The translations under genes and the position numbers were made by a program. Below the pieces are notes generated by a model. It worked only from the letters and a program-made list of their open reading frames with translations, was not told where the DNA came from and made no database searches. A DNA stretch of 64,000 nt. Source: Cupriavidus sp. BIS7 (GTDB lineage: Bacteria; Pseudomonadota; Gammaproteobacteria; Burkholderiales; Burkholderiaceae). Where the stretch lies: positions 1-64,000 of the forward strand of contig NZ_ALOU01000022.1 in the NCBI RefSeq assembly GCF_000292345.1. The letters are read 5' to 3'. This document shows, in pieces, positions 56,852 to 64,000 of the stretch; within the stretch, counting starts at the first letter, position 1, and each line of letters begins with the position of its first letter.

Positions 56852-57357
56852 TACTGAACCGAATAGCCGCGGCCGGTCATGCAAGCTCTCCACGCCTGCC
56901 AGTAGGAATTCATCGCCCAGTCGTTGTTGGCCTGAATCTGCGCGCTCGCGGCAACGGCCTGCCTGCGCTGCTGGCGATGCGCAATGCCACCGGCTACCGT
57001 GCCGACCGCCGCGCCCGTTGCCGCCCCTTTGCCGGCGTCACCGGCAATTGCACCGACCACTGCGCCGGCAGCCGCGCCACCTGCTGCTCCCCTCACCCGC
57101 TCGCCGCCCGGCACGACCACCGGGACCGGCGAGCTTGCTACGCGGTACGGATCAACGCCTGACTGCTGCCTGGCCCAGCCGTAGCAGGCACTGTCGTCGC
57201 TGGCCTGCTGATAGGCCGATTGCCCTCTGGCCGGATAGATAACGGGCTTCTGGTAGATGGTTTGAGCGCGTGCCATGCCGGCCGTGCCGGGCAACGCGCC
57301 TGACATCAGCGCGAATACCGTGCATGCGGCAAGAGCAAAGTCCTGACGATTGCTCAT
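56851..57357 (-). CDS. Glycine-zipper envelope protein
   Basis: A 168-residue protein with a signal peptide (ending ...GMARA before QTIYQ) and a central glycine zipper (GAAGGAAAGAVVGAIAGDAG and GAATGAAVGTVAGG) like SlyB/YMGG-type proteins that insert in or brace the outer membrane. Cys residues near both ends may pair. The start at 57357 follows CAGGAGAGTTC. Confidence 0.8.
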   Translation of the reverse strand: MSNRQDFALAACTVFALMSGALPGTAGMARAQTIYQKPVIYPARGQSAYQQASDDSACYGWARQQSGVDPYRVASSPVPVVVPGGERVRGAAGGAAAGAVVGAIAGDAGKGAATGAAVGTVAGGIAHRQQRRQAVAASAQIQANNDWAMNSYWQAWRACMTGRGYSVQ

Positions 57358-57375
57358 GAACTCTCCTGTTCAAAG

Positions 57376-57402
57376 AAAAAATGCCCGCCGGGGAGGCGGG
57401 CA
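57376..57402 (-). terminator. Rho-independent terminator of the phosphorelay operon
   Basis: On the minus strand TGCCCGCC / GGCGGGCA (8-bp stem, 5-nt loop, 57382-57402) is followed by ATTTTTTC-like T residues (57376-57381). It lies about 185 bp past the hybrid kinase stop and just before the glycine-zipper gene. The interval 57403-57587 shows nothing else. Confidence 0.85.
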
Positions 57403-57587
57403 AACTGCGAGGTCTTGCTTGGGGAAGTACCCAAGACGGGTGCCAGTAAGAGGGGGACAAGCACCCGTCCCCACAATGTTCGCTTTGCAGGGGATCAATC
57501 ACAATCATAGAAATTAGAAAAGCGGTGGCGCGGCGCGGGCGGGCACCCTGCCGATGCGCTGCTTCCAATCCACAGCCAATCGACGGG

Positions 57588-60545
57588 CTAGTCTGCCTTG
57601 GCCAGCAGCAGCTCGCACATTTGCCGCAGGCGCTGTGCGATGTAGCCGGACTGGTGTTCGATCTCGTCGTCCCAGCCATCCGCATCCGCCGTGTGGTCGT
57701 GCAGGTCTTCGCACAGCTCGGCCAGTTGCGAGCGGCCGACCACCGCGAGCGTGCCCGAGATGCGATGCAGCAGCCGTTCGAGCTGCTGCACGTTGCGGCT
57801 GGCGCGAATCGCGTCGTACGCATCGAGGTCTGCTTCAGTCTGCGCGACGAACGCATCCACGTACTCGGCAGGGACGGCGGGCAGTTCGGGAAGCGCGTCC
57901 TCGTGCATTGCGCCTGCCGCGTCGCGCATGCCGTCGAAAGCCGATGGGAGAGCCGGAACAAGGGCCGGTACAAGGGCCGATACAAGCGCGGCAAGCGGCA
58001 CCGGCTTGGTGAGATAGCCAGTGAATCCCCTCGCCCGCCCTTGCGCCACATCCACTGGCCGCGCGCTTGCGCTCACGGCGTACACCGGCGTTTGCATACC
58101 TGCCTGCTTCATCTCGCGGAGCAGCTCGAAGCCGCTCATCACCGGCATGTCGAGGTCTGTCAGAACCGCGTCCACGCTGTGCTTCGACAGCGCCGCCATG
58201 GCCTCGCTACCGTTGCCCGCCTCGACAACCGTGGCGCCTAGCGCGAGGAGCTGGTCCCGCAGCAGGTTCCGGTTCAGCACGTTGTCTTCGGCAATCAGCA
58301 CGGAGCGGCCTGCCAGCGGCGCTGGCGGGTGCCCGTGCGCGGAGGATTCGGCATGAGCGCCACCAGGCTCCTTCGAAACCTGGGCCTTCGTCATCGCCGC
58401 CAGCACGGCGGCGTGGATGCCCGGCAGGCTATAGGCCGAAACTTCGTGGCCCCCGTCGGGCCGTGTCGTTTCCACAAGCGGGCCCAACTGCTTCAGCCAT
58501 ATGATGGTGGCCGGCTTTGGCCACCAGGCCATGACTTGCGCGGGATCGAATCCCTCGGTCGCCAGCAGGCAGTCATAGCGGTCCACGTCCACGGGTTCGT
58601 CGAGGTTCGAACGCGTCGATGGCGGGCACGCGCCCCAGTCGAAATGATTGAGCAGCCCTTCCAGGCACTCCGGTTCGCGGGACAACACAAGCGTTCGGTT
58701 GGGCGGCAGGTTCAGGCGTGGGCGCGGCGCCATCTCCGACACCTTCAGCGGCAGGCGAACCGTGACCCGTGTTCCAACGCCCAGAATGCTGTCCAGCGTG
58801 ATGCGGCCGTTCATCCGTTCCACCAGCCGCATGCAGATCGACAGGCCAAGCCCGGTCCCCCGGACCTGCGCAACGCGGTTGTCATCGACCTGGGAGAACG
58901 GCTGGAACAGCCGGTCCTTGTATTCCGCCGGTATGCCAATGCCGGTATCGGAGACGATGATCTCCAGGTTTTCGTCCACCCACTGTGCGCGCAGGACGAT
59001 CTTGCCCACCTGCGTGAACTTGAACGCATTGCCAAGCAGGTTGCTGACGATCTGGGTCAGGCGCACGGGATCAAGCTCAAGCCGGGCGGGAATGCCCTTG
59101 CCGTACACCGCAAGGAAGCTCAGCTTGCGCTGCCCCGCCAGCGGCGCGTGCGAAATGGCGATGCGGCCCAGCAGTTCAGTGACGGACACGGGCTCCTCGA
59201 CGATGCTCAGCGCCCCCACGTCGATCCGGGAAAAATCGAGCACGTCATTGACGATCTGCAGCAGCCCCTCGGCCGAAAGCTGCATCGCACCGACCCTGGC
59301 CCGCTGTGCAGGCTCCAGCGCGCCCATGGCAACAAGTTCCATGTTGCCCAGCAGCGAGGCAAGCGGCGTGCGAATCTCGTGGCTCATCGAGGCAAAGAAC
59401 GCCACCCGGGCCTTGGCGGCCGCATCGCTCGCGAGCTTCGCCTCGTGCAGCAGGCGCTGCGCGCGTGCCGCTTCCGCGTAGGTGCCGGTCAGGAAGCGAT
59501 AGTTCCAGTAGCGGTACATCGCAAACAGCAAGGCGATCAGCGCGGCGGCGATCAGGCCGATAACGACCAGTTCCTCCGTCATTTCGCGAAACTGATGCCC
59601 AACCGGCAGCGCAAAGATCAGGTGCCCGAAGTCCGCCACCAGCGGCGGGCGACGCAGCGCCCACCCATAGTCAGACACCCTGTGAAACAGCCCGTCCGCC
59701 TGCGCCTCCAGTTGGGCGTCCAGGCGCTCCGCGCCCGCGCGCGTGCCCGTTGCAACCAGCGGCGTGCCGAGGCTGTCGATGACAATCGGCTCGGGGATCG
59801 ACACGTTGGGCCCCGCAGGCCGCAGCAGATCATGCAGCGGCAGGCGTGTCAGGACAATGGCGTAGAGCGCGTCTCCCTTCGCCACCAGCGATGCGCCAAT
59901 CATCTCCGGATCGTCGCCTGCGACTCTCGCCGGAATGCCCTGCCAGATCACGCGCTTTTCGCGTGCGGCCTGCAGCAGGTCCGGGTCCCGGCTTTGAAAA
60001 CGATCGAGGACCGCACGGATGATCACCGACGACGGAATCAGCGGCAGCACCGACTGCCCGCCCGCCCCCGATGGGTCCTCCGCCTCGTAGCGATATGTTG
60101 CGCCATTGGCAATCGAGATCATCTCGATCGACGGCTTCTGGCTTGCAGCCGTCAGCGTGCGCACGGACTGGTCGCAACTCTGCTGCAGCACATCGTCCGG
60201 CGGCGCCGACGGCGACACCTGCCTGCAGAGACTGGCGGCCGTGCGGCCCTGCGAGACTGGAAACGTGCTGTTGGCACGCAGTTCAAGAATCAGGTTGGTT
60301 GCGGTGAGCGTGCTCCGGCGTTCCAGCACGGCATCGACAACCCCCTGCTCATACAGGCGGGCAACTTGTTCCTGCGCACGCAGCGAGCCATTGAGCCGCA
60401 CCAGCACGGTTGCCGATGCGATGGCGATGACAACCAGCGCCAGCAGCAGGATCACCATCGAGAACACCCGGCGTTCCCGCTGCAGGTTCCGTTCTACGGC
60501 CTGAAGATCCGGTGACGGCGGCGGCTCGAACGTGCTTTGCATCAT
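57588..60545 (-). CDS. Hybrid sensor histidine kinase (RcsC/BvgS-like)
   Basis: A 985-residue phosphorelay kinase. Two membrane helices (VILLLALVVIAIASATVLV and LVVIGLIAAALIALLFAMY) enclose a periplasmic sensor of about 300 residues. Then come HisKA (SMSHEIRTPLASLL, phospho-His), HATPase (NLLGNAFKF, DTGIGIP, GTGLGLS), a receiver (LTDLDMPVMSG) and a C-terminal HPt (LLHRISGTLAVVG, phospho-His). A 12-bp repeat array encodes the receiver-HPt linker. The ATG at 60545 overlaps the regulator stop by 4 nt. Confidence 0.93.
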   Translation of the reverse strand: MMQSTFEPPPSPDLQAVERNLQRERRVFSMVILLLALVVIAIASATVLVRLNGSLRAQEQVARLYEQGVVDAVLERRSTLTATNLILELRANSTFPVSQGRTAASLCRQVSPSAPPDDVLQQSCDQSVRTLTAASQKPSIEMISIANGATYRYEAEDPSGAGGQSVLPLIPSSVIIRAVLDRFQSRDPDLLQAAREKRVIWQGIPARVAGDDPEMIGASLVAKGDALYAIVLTRLPLHDLLRPAGPNVSIPEPIVIDSLGTPLVATGTRAGAERLDAQLEAQADGLFHRVSDYGWALRRPPLVADFGHLIFALPVGHQFREMTEELVVIGLIAAALIALLFAMYRYWNYRFLTGTYAEAARAQRLLHEAKLASDAAAKARVAFFASMSHEIRTPLASLLGNMELVAMGALEPAQRARVGAMQLSAEGLLQIVNDVLDFSRIDVGALSIVEEPVSVTELLGRIAISHAPLAGQRKLSFLAVYGKGIPARLELDPVRLTQIVSNLLGNAFKFTQVGKIVLRAQWVDENLEIIVSDTGIGIPAEYKDRLFQPFSQVDDNRVAQVRGTGLGLSICMRLVERMNGRITLDSILGVGTRVTVRLPLKVSEMAPRPRLNLPPNRTLVLSREPECLEGLLNHFDWGACPPSTRSNLDEPVDVDRYDCLLATEGFDPAQVMAWWPKPATIIWLKQLGPLVETTRPDGGHEVSAYSLPGIHAAVLAAMTKAQVSKEPGGAHAESSAHGHPPAPLAGRSVLIAEDNVLNRNLLRDQLLALGATVVEAGNGSEAMAALSKHSVDAVLTDLDMPVMSGFELLREMKQAGMQTPVYAVSASARPVDVAQGRARGFTGYLTKPVPLAALVSALVPALVPALPSAFDGMRDAAGAMHEDALPELPAVPAEYVDAFVAQTEADLDAYDAIRASRNVQQLERLLHRISGTLAVVGRSQLAELCEDLHDHTADADGWDDEIEHQSGYIAQRLRQMCELLLAKAD
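57940..57987. repeat. 12-bp tandem repeat, four units, in the hybrid kinase gene
   Basis: Units GCCGATGGGAGA, GCCGGAACAAGG, GCCGGTACAAGG and GCCGATACAAGC follow each other and encode an Ala-Leu-Val-Pro-like linker (ALVSALVPALVPALPSAF) between receiver and HPt. They share the GCCG(A/G)(T/A) start and 12-bp period with the array in the ytcA-like gene. Confidence 0.8.
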
Positions 60546-61192
60546 GTGAGACCGTTGTCGCGTGCGTACGTGACAAGGTCTGCATTGCTGGTGATGTTCA
60601 GCTTGCGCATTGCGGATCGCTTCTGCGTGGCCACGGTGGCCAGTGTCCGGTGCAGATATCCGGCGATTTCCGTGATGGTGCTGCCCGCCGCGAACATCCG
60701 CACGACTTCGATTTCCTTCGGGGACAGCGGGCTTGTGCCGCCATCGGCCAGCGCACCGGCACTTGCCATCCGCGCGGAAATCGTTGGCGAAAGGCGCTGG
60801 GTGTGGCCGGACATCGCGTCGATGCACATCTGCCTCAGGATGGCCGGCTCTTCGTTCTTCCCGACGATGGCGGCGACGCCCGATTCCTGGATACGGGTCA
60901 GCAGGCCGCCATTGGTCAGCATCGTGAACACAACGATCGGCGTCCCGGGGCTGGACTGCCTGAGCCGCTGGATCAGGCGCAGCCCGTCGTCATTGCCCTG
61001 GGAACGCTCCATTGTGAAATCCGTAACGATGAGATCAGGCTGTTGGGTTTCCAGTGCCGCGAAGAGTTCCTTGCCCGACGAGCACGTTGCAGAAATCCGC
61101 ACATTCGGGATCTCGCTCAACGTGCTCTTGACGGCGAGTTGAATCACCGGGTGATCGTCCGCGATCACGACGGAGATGGTACGTAGTGGCAT
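60542..61192 (-). CDS. RcsB-like response regulator
   Basis: A 216-residue regulator. VVIADDHPVI holds the acidic pocket, LIVTDFTM the phospho-acceptor Asp, and VVFTML and GKNE the switch residues. The C-terminal LuxR-type helix-turn-helix is LSPKEIEVVRMFAAGSTITE then TLATVATQKRSAMRKL, closely resembling RcsB. It is co-transcribed with the hybrid kinase, its likely phospho-donor through the HPt domain. Confidence 0.93.
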   Translation of the reverse strand: MPLRTISVVIADDHPVIQLAVKSTLSEIPNVRISATCSSGKELFAALETQQPDLIVTDFTMERSQGNDDGLRLIQRLRQSSPGTPIVVFTMLTNGGLLTRIQESGVAAIVGKNEEPAILRQMCIDAMSGHTQRLSPTISARMASAGALADGGTSPLSPKEIEVVRMFAAGSTITEIAGYLHRTLATVATQKRSAMRKLNITSNADLVTYARDNGLT

Positions 61193-61586
61193 GCGCTATA
61201 TTTCTCCACACTCCAGGTCGATCCTGGAAGGGCACTTTCTCTTGAAGCATGCAAAGGGTGGTCCATTCTCAAGGCAGATCAGCCTCGATACATCCGGCGG
61301 CACGCGAGAGTAAAACTGGGGGGCGGCGTAGCCTGCCGGCTGGACCAGCCTGCATAGGGCTCCCGATTCTACCAACTTGCCATTGCGCCCGGTTTTCCAT
61401 TCGGGACATAAATTTGACCGTTCGTCGCACCGATGAACGTTTGCGCAAGCGGTCAGTCACAGGCCGCGTAACGCCCAGCCGACTGTGCCGCTATCTGTCG
61501 CGATCCGCAAGGATATGCTCAAATCATGCCTTCAGCCGCCCGAGCCCTTGTCATTGGGCGGGACGCATTCGGGAACCACCGCCACC
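61193..61586. promoter_or_regulatory. Divergent intergenic region, RcsB-like / AraC-like genes
   Basis: A 394-bp gap between divergent starts. A CGTTC...GAACG inverted repeat lies near 61420-61440. An in-frame ATG at 61485 could extend the AraC-like protein by 34 residues. I see no other motif that I can name. Confidence 0.35.
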
Positions 61587-62609
61587 ATGCAACACGTCAG
61601 ATTAGTTCGCAGCGCCAGCCTGAACGGGTACATGGAACTGGTGGAGTCGCTTGGGCGCGATCCGCGCGTGTTCTTGAGGGAAGTCGGGCTTTCTGCGCGG
61701 CTGCTGGAGAACCCGGAAACGCTCATTCCCAGCCACGCCGTGCGCGAACTGCTGGAGATCACGGCGCAGGCAACCGGCGCGGAAGACTTCGCGCTGCGGC
61801 TGGCGGCCCGGCGTACCTTTTCCAACCTGGGGCCAATCAGCCTGGTGCTCAAGGAAGAGCCCACGCCTCGGCAGGCGCTTAACACGCTGTGCCGCTATCT
61901 GAAGCTGCTCAGCGCCGCGCTTGTCACACGTGTGGAGGATGCCGGCGAGGCAGTGATTATTCGCGAGGATCTGTTGCCGAGCCCTGGCTTGTCGACGCGC
62001 CAGGCAATGGAACTGGCGATGGGCGTGACGTTCCGCATGCTGCGCGAGCTGATCGGGCCGAGGTGGCATCCGCAGCAGGTCTGCTTCACACACCGTCCAC
62101 CGGCGGACATGTCGCCGTACCGCGCGTTCTTCGGGCGCAACCCGATGTTTAACCAGCCATTCAATGGCATGGTCTGCACGGCAGCGGATCTGGAGATTCC
62201 ACGTACACCGGATAACCCCGGCGCTGCGCGCTTTGCGCGCGACTATCTTGAATCGGCCCTGCAACGCCGCGAAATAGGTGTCCGCGACGCCTGCCGCGAA
62301 CTTATCCAGGCGCTGCTCCCGGGCGGACGCTGCACGGCCCAGCAGGTGGCACTACACCTGGGCGTGGACAGGCGCACGCTGCATCGCTACCTGGATGCGG
62401 ATGGGCTCTCGTTTTCGACGCTGCTGGACGAAGTGCGGTCGGAACTTGTGATGCGTCACCTGCAGGAAAGCGACCTCCCGATTGGCGAGGTCGGTGGGCT
62501 GCTGGGGTTTTCGGCCCAAAGCAGCTTCAGCCACTGGTTCCACAGGGTCTATGGCTGCAGCGTCTCGAACTGGCGCAAGCAGAGCGCCAGTTCGGAGAGC
62601 ATTGCTTAA
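61587..62609 (+). CDS. AraC-family regulator (OruR/ArgR-like)
   Basis: A 340-residue regulator with an N-terminal Arabinose_bd-type effector domain (RLVRSASLNGYMELVESLGR start, AAR..FSNLGPISLVLKEEPT) and a C-terminal AraC domain (CTAQQVALHLGVDRRTLHRY and LPIGEVGGLLGFSAQSSFSHW). The group controls amino-acid or fatty-acid use. It is convergent with a quinone oxidoreductase (23-bp gap) and may control genes outside the window. Confidence 0.9.
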   Translation: MQHVRLVRSASLNGYMELVESLGRDPRVFLREVGLSARLLENPETLIPSHAVRELLEITAQATGAEDFALRLAARRTFSNLGPISLVLKEEPTPRQALNTLCRYLKLLSAALVTRVEDAGEAVIIREDLLPSPGLSTRQAMELAMGVTFRMLRELIGPRWHPQQVCFTHRPPADMSPYRAFFGRNPMFNQPFNGMVCTAADLEIPRTPDNPGAARFARDYLESALQRREIGVRDACRELIQALLPGGRCTAQQVALHLGVDRRTLHRYLDADGLSFSTLLDEVRSELVMRHLQESDLPIGEVGGLLGFSAQSSFSHWFHRVYGCSVSNWRKQSASSESIA

Positions 62610-62632
62610 TCGAACTACTCGACTGAATCGCC

Positions 62633-63607
62633 TTAATCGGCGATCAGCACGATCTTGCCCATGTGCTGGCTCTTCGCGATATACGCATAGGCGTCGGCGA
62701 TATCGTCCATCTTGAACGTGCGGTCGATCGGCAGGCGCAGCTTGCCTTCACGGAAGAACGGCAGCAGGTCGCGCGCGCATGCCTGAATGCACTCCAGACG
62801 TTCCTGCTCGGTGCGCGTGCGGAACGTGACGCCGATCAGCTTCAGGCGGTTCAGCCAAAGCAGCCTCAGGTCCAACCGGCCATACTGCTCACCGCTCAGT
62901 CGTGCGATATTGACCAGACGGCCCTTCACTGCAAGGCTCTGGACGTGGTCTTCGAGCACCGAGCCGCCGATGAAATCGATGATGATATCGGCGCCACGGT
63001 TGTCGGTGGCAGCCATGACGGCTTCGACTTGCGACTCCTTGGACGCGTTGATGCCAACGTCCACGCCGAACGCGGCCAGGCGCTCCAGCTTTTCCGCCGA
63101 ACGCGAGGAGGCCATGATCGGCTTGGCGCCCATCGCCGATGCGATCATGATCGCGGCCATGCCAACGCCGCCCGAGGCGCCGTTGATCAGCACCGATTCG
63201 CCGGCCTTCAGTTCGCCGTTGGTGACCAGCGCGTCATGGGCGGTGATAAAGACATTGGGGAACGCGGCTGCGTCGACCCACGACACACCGTCAGGGATCG
63301 GCATCAGTGCCAGCGGGGCTGCAACCACATACTGCGCGTGGCAGCTGCGGCCATGGCCCATGACGCGGTCGCCTTCACGCCAGCCGGTCACCTGAGCGCC
63401 CACGGCAGCGACTTCGCCGGCAAACTCGACGCCTGCGGTCATCGGATTGCCGGAGCGATGCTCGCGCATGTAGATGATTTCGCCGTAGTTGATGCCCGAT
63501 GCGCGGACCCGGATCAACACCTCGTTGGGGCCGGGAGTCGGAGCGGGAATGTCCTGTACCTCAAGCAGACCGCCTTCGGCGCTGGGTAGTACTCGTACTG
63601 CTTTCAT
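62633..63607 (-). CDS. NADPH:quinone oxidoreductase-like (MDR family, zinc-free)
   Basis: A 324-residue medium-chain reductase. The GroES-like N-domain (GPNEVLIRVRASGINYGEII) lacks the zinc ligands, and the Rossmann motif is NGASGGVGMAAIMIA. It resembles QorA-like NADPH reductases acting on quinones or enones. It follows the BKACE gene by 39 bp on the same strand, suggesting one catabolic operon. Confidence 0.92.
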   Translation of the reverse strand: MKAVRVLPSAEGGLLEVQDIPAPTPGPNEVLIRVRASGINYGEIIYMREHRSGNPMTAGVEFAGEVAAVGAQVTGWREGDRVMGHGRSCHAQYVVAAPLALMPIPDGVSWVDAAAFPNVFITAHDALVTNGELKAGESVLINGASGGVGMAAIMIASAMGAKPIMASSRSAEKLERLAAFGVDVGINASKESQVEAVMAATDNRGADIIIDFIGGSVLEDHVQSLAVKGRLVNIARLSGEQYGRLDLRLLWLNRLKLIGVTFRTRTEQERLECIQACARDLLPFFREGKLRLPIDRTFKMDDIADAYAYIAKSQHMGKIVLIAD

Positions 63608-63646
63608 TTCTGTCTCCAGTTCAACTGTAAAGTTGATTGATTTGCT

Positions 63647-64000
63647 TCAGAACGCCACGGCCTGCCGGCCCTTGAGTTGCAGCATGTCGCGCGCCTCGTC
63701 GGGTGTGGCCACTTCCAGGTTCAGCGACTTGAGCATCGACACCACGCGCTGCACCTGCTGTGCATTGCTCGTGGCAAGCTTGCCCGGGCCGTCCCACAGG
63801 GAATCTTCCAGGCCCACGCGGACGTTTCCGCCCATCGAAGCAGCCATCGTTGCCAGCGGCATCTGGCTGCGGCCAGCGCCCAGCACGGACCAGTAGTAGT
63901 CCTTGCCAAACAGCCGCTCGGCCGTCCTGCGCATATGCATGACGTCGTCCGGGTGCGTGCCGATGCCACCGAGCAGGCCGAATACGGACTGGATGAAGAA
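63647..64000 (-). CDS. BKACE-family beta-keto acid cleavage enzyme, partial
   Basis: The window edge cuts the 5' part. The visible 117 codons (to FFIQSVFGLLGGIG at the edge) match the C-terminal part of 3-keto-5-aminohexanoate cleavage proteins (DUF849): SVLGAGRSQMPLATMAASMGG with the conserved Met/Ala run, and GNVRVGLEDSLW, a metal/substrate-binding signature. These enzymes condense beta-keto acids with acetyl-CoA. It continues beyond 64000. Confidence 0.9.
   Translation of the reverse strand, partial: FFIQSVFGLLGGIGTHPDDVMHMRRTAERLFGKDYYWSVLGAGRSQMPLATMAASMGGNVRVGLEDSLWDGPGKLATSNAQQVQRVVSMLKSLNLEVATPDEARDMLQLKGRQAVAF

Noticed and set aside
58329-60515. Long plus-strand open frame opposite the hybrid kinase gene
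   Set aside because: It is an antisense shadow in GC-rich DNA; it shows no family motifs, while the minus strand has complete kinase domains.

Overview
The window is GC-rich, gene-dense bacterial DNA. The porin, the FUSC/HlyD/NodT efflux systems, the universal stress proteins, the Fnr protein and the 3-keto-5-aminohexanoate cleavage protein fragment at the right edge together suggest a beta-proteobacterium of the Burkholderiaceae, most likely Cupriavidus or a close Ralstonia relative. This assignment rests on family recognition only. No rRNA, tRNA, CRISPR array or intact transposase gene was found. A near-canonical XerCD dif site at 47208-47235 suggests the window lies in the replication-terminus region of a chromosome or chromid.

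Layout. 1-6.0 kb: a LexA-type SOS box and a tandem double-length UvrA-like protein. 6.1-17.8 kb: housekeeping and accessory metabolism with many divergent regulator/target pairs (TetR/porin, SDR/LysR, RidA/SoxR), an MFS exporter, serA and a SphA/MetA-like outer-membrane protein. 17.9-19.6 kb: a stand-alone tyrosine recombinase carrying an in-frame 12-bp minisatellite. 19.7-20.8 kb: a lipoprotein HAD phosphatase. 21.06-28.0 kb: a lower-GC islet of seven overlapping genes (KASIII, NAD-dependent epimerase, MBL hydrolase, PaaK/F390-type adenylating enzyme, PAP2 phosphatase, sterol-desaturase-type hydroxylase, fatty-acid desaturase). It sits between the N- and C-terminal remnants of a MocR-type regulator whose divergent partner, a paiB-like gene, is intact. 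This islet is the best candidate for an undescribed biosynthetic system.

28.5-32.7 kb: PaiB, SDR and GlxA-type regulator genes, a VapBC toxin-antitoxin pair and an Fnr regulator. 32.9-39.1 kb: an alcohol dehydrogenase, four universal stress proteins and a NarL-type two-component pair, with Fnr-like boxes in the intergenic gaps; this reads as an oxygen-limitation/redox stress block. 39.3-41.0 kb: a second recombinase with a perfect 13-6-13 inverted repeat of Xer-site geometry just upstream of its start. 41.0-45.95 kb: a ytcA-mdtNOP-like tripartite efflux operon. 46.3-51.7 kb: a PilZ protein, the dif site, a remnant of terminal-repeat DNA, a TPR protein, an ABC-F protein (YheS type), a double-glycine-leader small peptide and a DHFR-like reductase. 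51.8-57.4 kb: a second tripartite-type export operon (YiaW/YiaV/NodT) and small envelope proteins. 57.6-61.2 kb: an RcsC/RcsB-like phosphorelay. 61.6-64.0 kb: an AraC regulator, a quinone oxidoreductase and a truncated BKACE enzyme.

Genes are tightly packed and many operons show 4-nt ATGA overlaps. Start codons were chosen by Shine-Dalgarno position and by where family similarity begins.
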